Source of the DNA: Isochrysis galbana
Taxonomy: Eukaryota > Haptophyta > Isochrysidales > Isochrysidaceae
Length of the DNA: 64,000 bases
NCBI GenBank assembly: GCA_018136815.1
Contig: CM030934.1
Span: forward strand, 3,932,710-3,996,709
Reading direction: 5' to 3'
Within the stretch, counting starts at the first letter, position 1. The number at the start of each line of letters is the position of its first letter. Position numbers and translations under genes: made by a program. The notes under the pieces are model-generated. The model was given only the letters and a program-made list of their open reading frames with translations, did no database searches and had not been told where the DNA came from. Below, piece after piece: positions 9,431-19,561 of the stretch.

Positions 9431-10561
9431 TCACTGGGTCTTCTTGGTCTTCTTGTGGTCTTTGGCGGCCTTGGTGGCTCCCTTGCGCGGTGGGCCGCCG
9501 AGCAGCAAGATTTGGATGACGACGATGAGATTGAGCACAAGGGAGAGGACGCAGGAGGCGAGCGTGATGGGGTCATCAAGCTCCTGCGGTGGCACCATCG
9601 ATAGATTTGTGATGCTGCTTTAGACGATTGGCCGAGGGGGATGGGATGCGGTGCGAAACGGAGAGTCAGACGTGGTGACCACGCGACTGCCGGGATAGAG
9701 AATGGCATCCGGGTGCGGCGCTCGAGCATTCTCCAACTTTGACATGCGCTGATGGGGCATCACTACCCATTGGGAGCATGCACAACCTGAAAAGGCCTCG
9801 CTATAGTAACCGAGCTGACCCAGCCCATACCTGCAGGGTCGTGAAAAGTCGAGCCATCGCGCCCATGACATTCATGAAGTACGTGATGAAGGCCAATTCA
9901 CCAGTGTGCCCCTGCCGCACATTCTGTGCGATCTGCGGTAGCCGACCGACCATTCCGAGGACCTACGGCAAGCGGGTGGCGTTCACACGTAAGGCGGTTG
10001 CTGTTTAGCTGCTCGCCCGTTGGCGTACTCTGCCTTGCGAATGGCGCGCACCATGGGGAGAGTGCCCGTCAGCTCTTCGCATGTGAGCGTGCACCGCTTC
10101 AGGCCGAGTGCCGCGCATGCGCGGGCGGGGAGCTCGAGGTCGGGCAGGGCGCGCCGGTAGAGCAGAAGCCCAACGCCGCAACACAGCGCTGCCTCAAGCG
10201 CAAATGTGCGGCCCAGACGGCGGGAGTAGTGGGCATGCATCAGGTAGATGGCGGAATTCTGGGCGAGGAGAAATGCGTTCTCCCCCCATGTCGAGAACGG
10301 GTAGCCCAGCGGCACGAAGTAGCTCACATTGAGCAGCGTGGAGAGAAAGTCGAACGTAACAGCCGAGGAAGAGATTCCATCGACAGAGCCTGCGGCGCGG
10401 ATCTTGAGGATCTGGGGTAGCTTGACGAGGGCTGATCCAGCGATTACACCATAGCCAACCAGTTTGCTCAGCAGCACTGCTGCACACTCGCCGCCAGACC
10501 ACGGATCGTGTAGCAGCTGAGAGATGCAGCGCGACGCCTCCGACATCGCTGCGGCCGCCAC
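9431..10561 (-). CDS. MPDU1: MPDU1-like PQ-loop protein (dolichol-phosphate sugar utilisation)
   Basis: Three exons on the minus strand: 10561-10052, 9962-9831 and 9583-9431. Introns are 89 bp (GTGCGC...TAG) and 247 bp (GTATGG...CAG), and joins fall between codons, giving 264 residues (human MPDU1 is 247). MPDU1 is an ER membrane protein needed for use of dolichol-phosphate-mannose and -glucose in N-glycan and GPI synthesis. Two PQ-loop motifs are visible: LVKLPQILKIRAAGSVDGIS in exon 1 and VGRLPQIAQNVRQGHTGELA across the first join, followed by MNVMGAMARLFTTLQ. The last exon adds a final membrane helix and a lysine-rich tail ending KKTKKTQ, which could act as an ER retention signal. The start could be 10561 or 10546. 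Divergent from LAMTOR3. Confidence 0.88.
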
Positions 10562-11155
10562 TGCGAGGCGAACGAAGAGAAATGCCTCTCTCTACAATTA
10601 GAGATTCCTTCTCCTTCATATTCACAGACTGACTGCATTCACACATTCACATTCGCAGATGATTAGAGAGACCCGCTGGACCGCTGCTCCCCCCACCTTC
10701 CTTTCGCTAACACCACTACACGACTTAAACCTGCGTGCGCGCGCACTCCTGGCCTCTTTCCTTCCTTCTTGGGCTATGGCTATGGCTCGCGCCCTAGATA
10801 GTAGATAGGGCGGTCAAACAGCTATTTCAACATTTCAACTTCTAAGGGTGAAAATTGACCAAGTCAAGATTCAGAATTCATCACGAGATTTTTGGATATG
10901 CTGACCGGATAGGTGTAACTAGCACATATCCGGTGCCCTTTGGGCCCCAGACCCCCCACGGTAGCCCCCACAACGATGCGTAAGTAACAAGAAAACGCGC
11001 AAACAGGCCAGAAACCAGAAATCAGTACTCCTATCGCATATCGCGGAGGCTATGTAGGATCAACGCCCCCCCCCCCCCCCCCCTCCCTCTTGTCTAATCC
11101 CCCCCTTGCGGTATCCCCCCCCCCCCCCCCCCCCCGGCCTCGCCCCTCGCGTGCG
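10562..11155. other. Shared intergenic region between MPDU1 and LAMTOR3
   Basis: Divergent promoter space. 10805-10875 (GGGCGGTCAAACA, then CTTCTAAGGGTGAAAATT and CAAGTCAAGAT) matches the reverse complement of about 45065-45125, so a dispersed repeat lies here. C runs at 11066-11083 and 11117-11135 precede the LAMTOR3 start. Confidence 0.6.
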
Positions 11156-11533
11156 ATGGCGGCATCGCTCGACGACCTAGTCGGCCGCCTGGTCGGCCTC
11201 AAGACTCTCCTGGTGTGCGACAGCGAGGGCGCGATCCTGGTGCGCGCGGGCGACACTTCTGCCGAGCCCAAGCTTCAGCGCCTTTCTGCCATCTTCGCCC
11301 AGACCGCAGAGCATGCAGGCAAGCTGGGGTTGGGGAAGAACCGCCACATCACCGCCTTCTATGACGATTCGGCTGTTGTGCACGCTAGCTGCCCTCCACT
11401 CGTGCTGAGTATAATGGTGGGGGCGGATGCAAATGTTGGGCTCATCCTCGACCAGCTGCCACACCTCACCGCAGCCCTCGCCCCGCTACAGCAGCATGTG
11501 GAGAGGCTCAATGCACAGCATACGAGGGAGTGA
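11156..11533 (+). CDS. LAMTOR3: Ragulator subunit LAMTOR3 (MP1), roadblock fold
   Basis: A single exon of 125 residues, almost the length of human LAMTOR3 (124). LAMTOR3 pairs with LAMTOR2 in the Ragulator complex, which anchors Rag GTPases and TORC1 to the lysosome or vacuole and also scaffolds MAP-kinase signalling. The sequence follows the family along its length: a short N-terminal helix (LDDLVGRLVGLKTLLVCDSEG), a central PKLQRLSAIFAQTAEHAGKLGLGKN, the strand ITAFYDDSAVVHA and a C-terminal helix. The ATG at 11156 was chosen because the upstream in-frame Met would add only a Pro-rich stretch encoded by the C run. Confidence 0.88.
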   Translation: MAASLDDLVGRLVGLKTLLVCDSEGAILVRAGDTSAEPKLQRLSAIFAQTAEHAGKLGLGKNRHITAFYDDSAVVHASCPPLVLSIMVGADANVGLILDQLPHLTAALAPLQQHVERLNAQHTRE

Positions 11534-12123
11534 CCAGGGGGGGAAGGGAGGGGGCACGCACCGATGGTCACGATGGCCGAATGTTGTCATATACCTGCGC
11601 CCACGCGGGCATGGCTTGGTTGGGCGCCGCTCCCTGTCCTCCACCGAGTTGGGTTGGTGCTCAGCAATGCGCACCGCACGGAGGCCGACTGCCGTGGATA
11701 CTGCCGTTGACGGTCATGTTCGAGCCTGAACAGCAAGTGGGCTCCACAGTATACCTGTCGCTCTGCTCATTGTCACCCGACAATGTATTTGGCGCCTTGC
11801 TGCTTCGTTTATCTTGGTGCTACTCGCCACAATGGGGCCGGCCCAGTGACATACCAAGCTTGGTCTAAGACCATATAACATATAATGTGTGGTTTATCGT
11901 TTTTGGATGCGCGTGCACGCGCTCCTCGCTCCTCGAGGCAAGGCTGGTTTAGATAGCAGAAGGGGCGAGTGGGGGCAGGAGCGGGGAATCAGTGGGGTTG
12001 GGGTTTGGGGCTTGTCACTTGTCACGGGGCTGGGAATTGTTTACTGCCAGTCTCGTTGTTTGTATTTTATGTATAGAACACATAAACGTACGATACACAG
12101 CACATGATACATGTGACATGTAA

Positions 12124-12365
12124 CAACTAACTTTATGGTCAGTTGCCATGGAGCGCGCCGGCGCTCCCCTCCTCTCCTTCGGGCTCCCCGCCGAGGGCGC
12201 CCCACCAGTGCCAATGGAGAATGGAGCAGTCGCTGGCGAAGCGACCGCGTCCTCCTGAAGTCCTGAAGAGGCCGAGCAGGTGAGCGCGACTCCCGTCGCG
12301 CCGCACTGCCCGTGGCCCGTGGCCCCGGCCATACCACCATCAGTAGCCATGCTGGTCCCCCTCAT
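12124..12365 (+). pseudogene. Decayed copy of the transposon ORF seen at 51806
   Basis: From ATGGAGCGCGCCG at 12148 the DNA matches 51806-52000 (same start, the PPxEGAPP, GEA.ASS and PHxPWPR regions) but has frameshifts and stops. Just before it, AACTAACTTTAT then GTCAGTTGCC (12124-12147) matches the reverse complement of 19245-19266, a shared element end. The rest of 11534-12888 holds no gene I recognise, only CT/C-rich DNA from about 12790. Confidence 0.65.
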
Positions 12366-12789
12366 CGGGGACAGCTGGCTGTGAGCCCTACCTGACCCAC
12401 AGCAGCAGAGCCACACAGACTCTCCAATGGGCATTTGGCCCAGGCCAGGATAACCCGGATATCTTTTAGATATTTGGTAGGTCAAGCGACAAGCGACTAG
12501 CGACTAGGCCGAGCTGTGAGTGATGAGTGTTCTCATGTTGTCTCCACCTAGATCGCTCGAGCGTAAACCGAGAACGCTCAGCCGCCCCAGAATGCTCGTT
12601 CGAAGACTGTCCCCAACCCAGAACGCTCGAGAGCTCGAGACTCGAAACCCAACGACCCAACGACCCAACCAAAAAAATTAAAAGATCAAACATCTTAACC
12701 CTTAAAAAACGGGCTTGTCGTGGTGTATATACCGGACGGGGGCCTCATGGCGAGCGGTCGAGCGCCACCTGTCGCTCTCGTCGGCACCG

Positions 12790-12888
12790 CGGCGCCCTCT
12801 CTCTCGCTCTCGCTCACTCTCGCTCGCTGAATCCCTCACTCCCTCCCCCTCCCCTGCCCCCCCCCCCCCCCCCCCCCCCCCTCTCCCG
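12790..12888 (+). promoter_or_regulatory. CT tract and 25-bp C run before the SMPD4-like start
   Basis: CTCTCTCG-type repeats and a run of C (about 12857-12881) end eight bases before the chosen ATG at 12889. The layout is the same as at adhE, LAMTOR3 and others. Confidence 0.45.
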
Positions 12889-15800
12889 ATGGCTCTCTCC
12901 GCCGAGGCCGCGGTGCTCGTGGGCACCTTCCTCTTCCTCGCGCTCATGCTGCTTGCCCTCGGTCTCTTCATCTACCTAGACTCCTCAGACGATGAGAAGC
13001 CGAGTTCATCCTCTGTGGCTCCTCCGCCTCCCACCACTCAGACCTCGGCAGCTGGCGCACCCGGAGGCGCATGGGGCCTCTCGTCGATGCGTGGAGGTGG
13101 CACGCTCGCCGAGCGCCGGGTGTACACCACAGGCACGCGTCTCGACGAGCTGCTTCGCTGGCCAGCGCTCGATGGTGCGCTCGCACTTCTCGCCTACCTG
13201 CGCAACATGGATTGGGAGGACAAGGAGGCGCTGCTCAAAGCGCTCCCGCAGATTGCCAACTGCATTCTTGGGCTCGACACGGCGGCGAGCGGTGCGGCAG
13301 GAGGACGTGGATGGCTCAACGAACAAGCCGACATGCTGCACGAGCCTCACCGCAATGTGCGCGCTGCAAGTCAGCTCCATTCTGCGTTGATTGAGCTGCT
13401 CTCGGCTCGCGTCGAAGATGCGGCGGCAGCTACCGCTGAGGGCAAGGCGCCGGGTGGCAGCGCTACTCCGACTGCTGTCGCTGCAGACAACGGCTCGGTT
13501 GATGGGCAAATGGGCGCCCTCTTTGAACGGCTCCTTGACGCTGCGCGCGGACGAGAGGGTCAGTTGTCTCCCCACTACTCTTTCTTCTCAAAGCACTTGC
13601 CCATGTTCACTCGCCTCGCCATTGCCAACGGGAGGCTCGACCTAGTACCACTAATCTTCCGCGACCGACTTCAGGCGGCGGCGCCTGCGGCACCTGTGAG
13701 GACCATCTCGGTCCAAGAGTCGGCAGTGGGCGCAGCTGCCACGACAAGTACCAATGCAGCAGGCGGTACTACGGGGGTGCCCACTATGTGGTTGATACTT
13801 CCCGCGTGGGACTACTTCCTTTACTGCCTGTGCCTTTGGCCATTGTCAGAAAGGGGAGGCCAGGCACTCGAGGATCACAAGAGCACTCCGAGCACCGGCC
13901 ATGTGGGTGCCGTCGCGACGGTGCGATGACGCATCAGGGTCGAGCGTACCACAAGTTGCCCCCGACACCCACAGCAAGCCCCGTCCCCCCCGCATCAGAT
14001 CCCAACTCAGCCTCGGATTTGGCGGTGTTTCGTAGGTGTCTTCCGTAGTGTCTATGCACCATCGACCTTGTGACCGCTTGCCCCCGCTCTACATCACGCT
14101 GCTAGGCTCGTACCTTGACTACTTCTTGCCGCCAGTCGCGCGTGCGCCGACAGCCGAAGCCTCGCGGCTCATCGAGTCGCTCAGCCAATTCTGGATGTGC
14201 CAGAATGGTGGGGCCGCCGTCGCCAATGCAATGCACGTACAGCTCACCACAGCTTCTGTCGCAAGCCAGACGCAGCTTGCCACGCCGCCATGGAGTCGTC
14301 AGGTATGCGCTATACAACCCTCCGCCTTTCTTGCATGGAGCTCCCCACCACCACTCGACCGCCGATCCGCCGTGACCTGCCCTTCGCGCTCGCCTCCCTC
14401 TCCCTCTAGATTAACATTACGTCGGCAGCCGTCCTCTTGTGTCTCCACACTCTTGTTGCACATCTCAATCGGCACGAGGCAGCGATGGTGGCCTCTGGTG
14501 TCGGCCGCTCGGTGCAGCCCGACCACGCCTCTGCCCATGCGCACATTGCACGGCATCTGCTCAACTTCTACGGCGTCCAAATGAAAAATCTTCCCGACAT
14601 CTCTGCCAGAGTCGTCACGCTGGTCCGGCTCCTCGTTCGCTACCTTTCGCCATGGGACGCGCACCTCTCGTCTCCTTCCGCGCGCCAACGCTCTGGAGGC
14701 AGCGCCGCCGCGGCCACTGTGAGCGCCGTTACCGGCGGGAGCGCGAGCTGCAACGTTGCTTCACGTCACATTGCAACGAGGACGATGAGCCCGCCCCCTC
14801 TGCGAGCAGGATTAGCCGCCGTGCTGGATGTCGCTAGGTCAAATGGGTGCCATGCATATGTTGGTGGCGTGAGCAGCGATGCATCAGGCACAGGCACAGC
14901 CGATGGCGCAGGTAGCTCGTGCGGTGGGCATGCCACTAATACTCATAGCAGCAACCTGTTCCCCCCTGTTGATTTGGCACCATGGCGTGGGTTCATCTGC
15001 CGCTACTACCCCCTGTATGCCACTCTGTTGCGCACAATGTGTGACGAAATCACCCAGTCCAGGTGTGTGGCGAGACATCACAGCCAAATCGGGAGCTGCC
15101 GGGAGGCTATTGTGTCCCTTGAGTCGGGATGCCGTGCACCCAAGACCGGCGATGCGAACGACGCCGTCGACGTTCCTTCTCCTACTGGTGGGCAAAGGGT
15201 CCATCGCAGGCGCCATGCGTGCACGCCAGCGCTGGCGGCCGTCTCTCACCTAGGATTCTGTTGTCGAACATGTTATCAGAGGAGGTCACCTCTAGAGCAC
15301 GCCTCATGCTGGGTACAAGAAAATCCTAACAAGCTTGCTCACTTTGTGTGCCCCTAAGGTTCGAGTTCGACCAACGCTCGCATCTGGCGATGTTGCGAGA
15401 GTTCGTTGGTCTCTTCTCGACGCCGGGACTTCTCCCACTGTTACGGACCATGGGTGAGGCGACCGAGATGCTCCTGAATCGGCGTTCGTCGGCAGCCGTC
15501 TCTGGGGGTGCAGCCGCGGAGGTCCTAGCTAGCTGGTTGGCCGCGGAAGGGCCATCATGGCGATCAGCCGCTGAAGCCATGACGCCTCTAAAACTCTATA
15601 CCGCCATGGAGGCGATGGATTCCTACTTGGCAGCCAAGGCGGAAGCCATCCAAAAGAAGTAATGTCACAACTCGCTCCCTCATCTTTCAGGCATTCAGCC
15701 GGAAATCTGAGTGCATAGCGCAATGATTGATTTTGCTCATATGCCTTCGATCCTCAAGCTCGCACAATGTCTATGCTTCTTGCTGCCTGACCCGTCGCGC

Positions 15801-16858
15801 CCCGCACCACCCTCTATCTAGGCCGCATAAGAGCTACACCAGCAGCGTACAGTCAGTGCTAGTTAATCGCGTCGGTAGCTTTGCAGATGGGATCACAGGC
15901 GGGATCTCGGCACCTCAGGTAGAGTGCGCGTTGTCACCTTAAGTCTGCACATTCGCACCCTAACATCTCTATGCGTGCTTGAAGCTATTGGGCGCGGTCA
16001 AGAGCTCTCAACCCGCCGACTAGCCCTGCATCATATTGAAGCTCCCCACACCTGGCTCGTTGCTCGTCGAGTTGCGAGGCCAGACAGCCCCACAATCTGA
16101 TGGGTCAAGCATCCGGATGCAATCCGCAGGTAATAGATGAGCTACGGCAAACAGCACAGCGCGCTATGCGTGCACTCCAGCCATCCGCGACAGAAGTCGT
16201 CTCACGTCCGGCCGCGGAAGACGCCTCAAGCCGACCCTCTCTTGAAATAATCGAATTCGTTCCACCCCCGGCGGACCGAGCCCAGCTTCTACGCGGTAGG
16301 CTCCGGTGTTCCGCGCTTGCGGTGCCTTTCCGTGCATCGCCCCTAATGAAATGTCCACCTACCACTTCCGACGAATTTGCTCCTCTCGTCTCGCTGGCCG
16401 AGGCAGTTGCTGCCAAACTCCCGCCGGAACTCCTTCGCCGCGGCCTCCATCCTCGTTTGCTGGCCAGCCGGAGTGTCTTGGCTTCCCTTGCACCACTACC
16501 ACCATTAATACTTTTCCGCCCCTTCTTCTCGCAACGTCCCCTCTTCACTGCGTTGGTGTGGTTACCGATCACAATGCTCGTCTATAGTGCCGCCGCCTTA
16601 TTGCTGATTGGTCGTGCTCGTCACTCGCGGAGGAGTGGGGCTCCCGTCGCAAGCTCGTGGGTCCCACTCGCCGTGTCGCTCCTCGCCGATGGAGCCAGCG
16701 ACTCCGAGGTAACGGCAAAGCTATCGGAACAGCTAGTAGCCGCGGCTGCGAGCGACAGGGCGGAGGCAGTAGCAATAGCAGCTGTGAGGGAGGCTCACGA
16801 GAAGATGAATGCCGTCGGGGAGCTGGGCATGGTTCGCCCTGCGCTCACCCACACCTAA
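12889..16858 (+). CDS. SMPD4-like (neutral sphingomyelinase 3 family) membrane protein
   Basis: Six-exon model: 12889-13920, 14036-14302, 14410-15062, 15359-15658, 15822-15918 and 16130-16858. All phases match, giving 1025 residues (human SMPD4 about 830-870). SMPD4 is an ER/nuclear-envelope protein linked to sphingomyelin hydrolysis and nuclear pore function. Family landmarks appear in order: a helical WPALDGALALLAYLR region, LPAWDYFLYCLCLWP, YITLLGSYLDYFLP, SRLIESLSQFWM, VTLVRLLVRYLSPWDAH, RSHLAMLREFVGLF, and near the C-terminus LLRGRLRCSAL with a long hydrophobic segment (LFTALVWLPITMLVYSAAALLL). An extra N-terminal membrane segment (residues 6-30) is present. The first donor could instead be 13902 (also in phase), and the last two exon joins are the least certain. 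The family call rests on recalled patterns, not a search. Confidence 0.66.
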
Positions 16859-16987
16859 GGCGCCTCACCAAGGAATGTGGTTCCAGTTGCTAGGGCCGCT
16901 CGAGTAGCTGAGCTTCTAGTTGCCAGCTAACTAAGAGTCCACTATCCTTGTACTAACGCGACAACCGCCAATCATGGTCTCACTATA

Positions 16988-17470
16988 CTAATAATAAAAC
17001 AACTGAGCGTTAGTACCACTACCACTACTCCCACTAGCCCGGTACTATCACGACACCCCTCAGCGCTCAGCGCATCTGCCCGCACGCCTTGAAGTGGTGG
17101 CACAGACACATACACATATGTATCTCTACAAATCTCCCCCCTCGCGGCAAACCTCCGGCTCCCATTACCATTATAACTCCCCACAAGTTACAATGGGGAA
17201 AACCCCGGTGAGGCGGACCGACCTACGTCGGGCGACTCGCCGGGGAAAAAGACCGGGGGGGGGAGGGGGCTCTCGTCGAGAAGCACAACGCACAACGGCC
17301 CTTGCACAGCTCGCGCCGCGAGCAGCCCTCGAAGAAATAAATGACCGCGCCCCAAGCAAGATACCTGCCAGCGAGGACGAGGACGCCTTGAGCCACTTTC
17401 TTCTTCTCCCCCTCCTGTCGCCAGCCGCCCCTCTTCTCCCATTTGCTAGCGCAAACGGGGCCCCTTTCCG
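16988..17470 (+). repeat. Dispersed repeat family RA, copy at 17 kb
   Basis: Starts in an ATAATAA-rich flank with AACTGAGCGTTAGTACCAC and runs through GCCCGGTACTA, CTCCCCACAAGTTA and a G run to CGCAAACGGGGCC. The copy at 50431-50887 aligns along the whole length. 60600-61045 (minus), 40728-40865 (minus) and 44119-44170 are partial copies. The type is unclear: no RT or transposase is attached. Confidence 0.8.
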
Positions 17471-18490
17471 TTTCTTTGACGAATTGGGATATTGGGATGG
17501 CCCATACATAAGGCCTGATGGCAATGAGGAAGGAGGCATGCCGGCGGCAAGCGCGGCGGAGGAGACGACTTCGGAGACCCTGACGGGCTGAAGCCCGTCA
17601 GCTGACGGAGTGGAGGTTACGGATGGGACGGAGGGAACCGGAAGGTACGGAAGGTAGGCGGCGGAAGGCACGGTATTTTGGACTTGGGCGGGTTGGACGG
17701 GCTGATCCACCTCAATGGCGGGAGGATGGATGGCGGGCAGTGGCGAGGGCGAGCGGGACGACGGGGCGGACATAGCGGATAGCGAGTGTGAGTGGGCGAG
17801 TGGCTGGATTGATTGGTGTTGTGAGATTGCTTGTTACGACGAGAGCGAGAAGCGAGAGCGAGAGCGAGGGAGCGAGGAGCGACTGGAACGACGAACGAGG
17901 GCGACAGAGGCCGACAGGATACCAATCCGACTAGTCCGACAACAATCCGAGACACGCACGCTCGACCTTCACCCAACATTCCCCCACACTAACGTATCTT
18001 TCCCCACTTTAGGGCAGTGAACCAGTTAGAGTGTTAACCAGTTAACACCCAAACACCCAAGGGTTTGGCACTACCACCATGATAGTGTTAGGGACCGAGG
18101 CACTAACACTAACTGCCTATGTAGCCATGGTGCTTAAAGGTGTTAACATGGTGTTAATGGCTCTTTTGGCCGGAGCTGCGCAGTGTGCACGAGGGCGGCG
18201 TTTGAGGATGCGGTGTTGCGGTGCTGCCCCGCCAACGGTCATTTTGCTTCGCGCCTGCGGCGCAAGATCAACAAAGCCAAAGCAAAGCCTAAAGCCATAC
18301 ATACATGGCATAAACATAAAAGTAAAAGTGATTCATTGTTCTTGCCTTGCTTGATCCATCTAAGACGCACAAGGCACAAGGCACAAGGCACACCCAACAC
18401 TCAAGCCCCAAGCCTCGTTGTCGTTGTACCGCACACCGCGACCCTGACATCTTGACCTTCACCTTCACCCCCCGGCGTGCCCACGCTTAC
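17471..18490. other. Repeat-derived intergenic DNA
   Basis: Contains the diverged partner of 60-350 (17730-18005), a hairpin with arms GTGTTAAC/GTTAACAC near 18032, and three AAGGCAC units near 18370. A 200-residue minus-strand frame spanning 17171-17773 lies mostly inside repeat RA and is Ser/Pro/Arg-rich; I do not support it as a gene. Confidence 0.4.
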
Positions 18491-18496
18491 ACTTAC

Positions 18497-19242
18497 TTAC
18501 AACTCACAATTAGCCGCGGCCAACAAGCAATGCTGGAGTGTGTCATCGGCCTGGGACACCTTGCCATCGTCATGCAGCTTCCCTGCCTTGCTGAACATAC
18601 GCTCGACACCGGCCGAAGAAGCCGGCCGACCGAGGTGCTGACGCACCATGCGCGCCAATGTGGGGAGACCTTGCGGGCGGCCAGAAGAAGAATCAGGTTT
18701 TTTGTCGTGGTCGCGCGCCTTCCACCACAGGAGCACATCTATATCGAGATTTGGCTCTTGCGGCATCGCCAAATAAAACTCGAGCTCATCAAAAGGCATG
18801 TCCTCCTCGCCCTCGTCCTCGCCGCAATCCATCCCTTCCATATCCGGCACCAACGGTTGCGCGAAGAATGAACTCACTCCCTCTGCTGATGCCGGCGCAC
18901 TGCACTTTGGTGTCGATGCAGGAGGAGGCGGCAACGAGGAAAGAGCATTAAATGAAGCTTCTGCATCTGCAGCCGCGGGCACAACCAGCTTCCAATCACT
19001 CTGCCATGTGCCACGGATTGTGGCGAGTGCCGCTTCCTTCTCATCGGAAAGATCGGTGCCTGGACGGAGCCCAGGAAACTTGAATTGCTTGAAACGAGGA
19101 TCAAGCAGAGTTGCAATCTCGAGCGCATTGCGCTCAGCAACGGGCAGCTCGTCGATCCACCTGCGCTTGAAGTCCTCATGCAGGAGCTTGCGAGCCGCGC
19201 GCACGGCAGGAATGATTTGTGACGGTCGTAGCCATTGCTGAC
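18497..19242 (-). pseudogene. hAT-family transposase, C-terminal part
   Basis: An open minus-strand frame of about 245 codons covering the end of a hAT transposase. It begins CAATGGCTACGACC just after an AG and reads ARKLLHEDFKRRWIDELP, LLDPRFKQFKF, an acidic linker, then the dimerisation region LDIDVLLWWKARDHD, LPTLARMVRQHLG and SSAGVERMFSKAGKL. The catalytic front part (BED finger and first acidic residues) is absent. The upstream side abuts an element end (19245-19266) shared with 12124-12147, so it looks cut by another insertion. The SAGVERMFSKAGK block recurs in a second copy at 27147-27257. Confidence 0.85.
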
Positions 19243-19359
19243 CGGGGCAACTGACTATAAAGTTAGTTCGAGGCCTAGGTAGGTAGGTGCATATGTGCGA
19301 AAGGATTATACGCTCCCTACACGTGAAAGTGTAAGCCTAAATTCACGTCTGCTGTGCCT

Positions 19360-19500
19360 ATGCATCGTGTGAAGTGCACCATGCAAGGCTGTAACAATGA
19401 ATCAAGCGGACGCACGCAACCATGTTGTGCTGCGCACCCACCATCATTAGGCGCACAAGCGCGGATTATCACCCACAAGCACAAAGAAGGCGGCGCTTGA
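19360..19500 (+). CDS. Small Cys/His-rich ORF, possible zinc-finger fragment
   Basis: A 46-residue frame beginning MHRVKCTMQGCNN. The spacing Cys-x4-Cys-x10-Cys-Cys-x2-His resembles the short CxxxGC...CxxH fingers repeated in some algal and oomycete proteins. No promoter evidence and no partner exon were found. It may be an exon, a remnant or chance. Confidence 0.25.
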   Translation: MHRVKCTMQGCNNESSGRTQPCCAAHPPSLGAQARIITHKHKEGGA

Positions 19501-19561
19501 TTAATCTAGCTTAGCCTGCCTCACCAAAAAAAGGAGAAAACGCATAGAATGACTGCAGTGC

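Noticed and set aside
17171-17773. 200-codon minus-strand frame
   Set aside because: Most of it lies in repeat RA, and the other RA copy (50431-50887) has a different, shifted frame.
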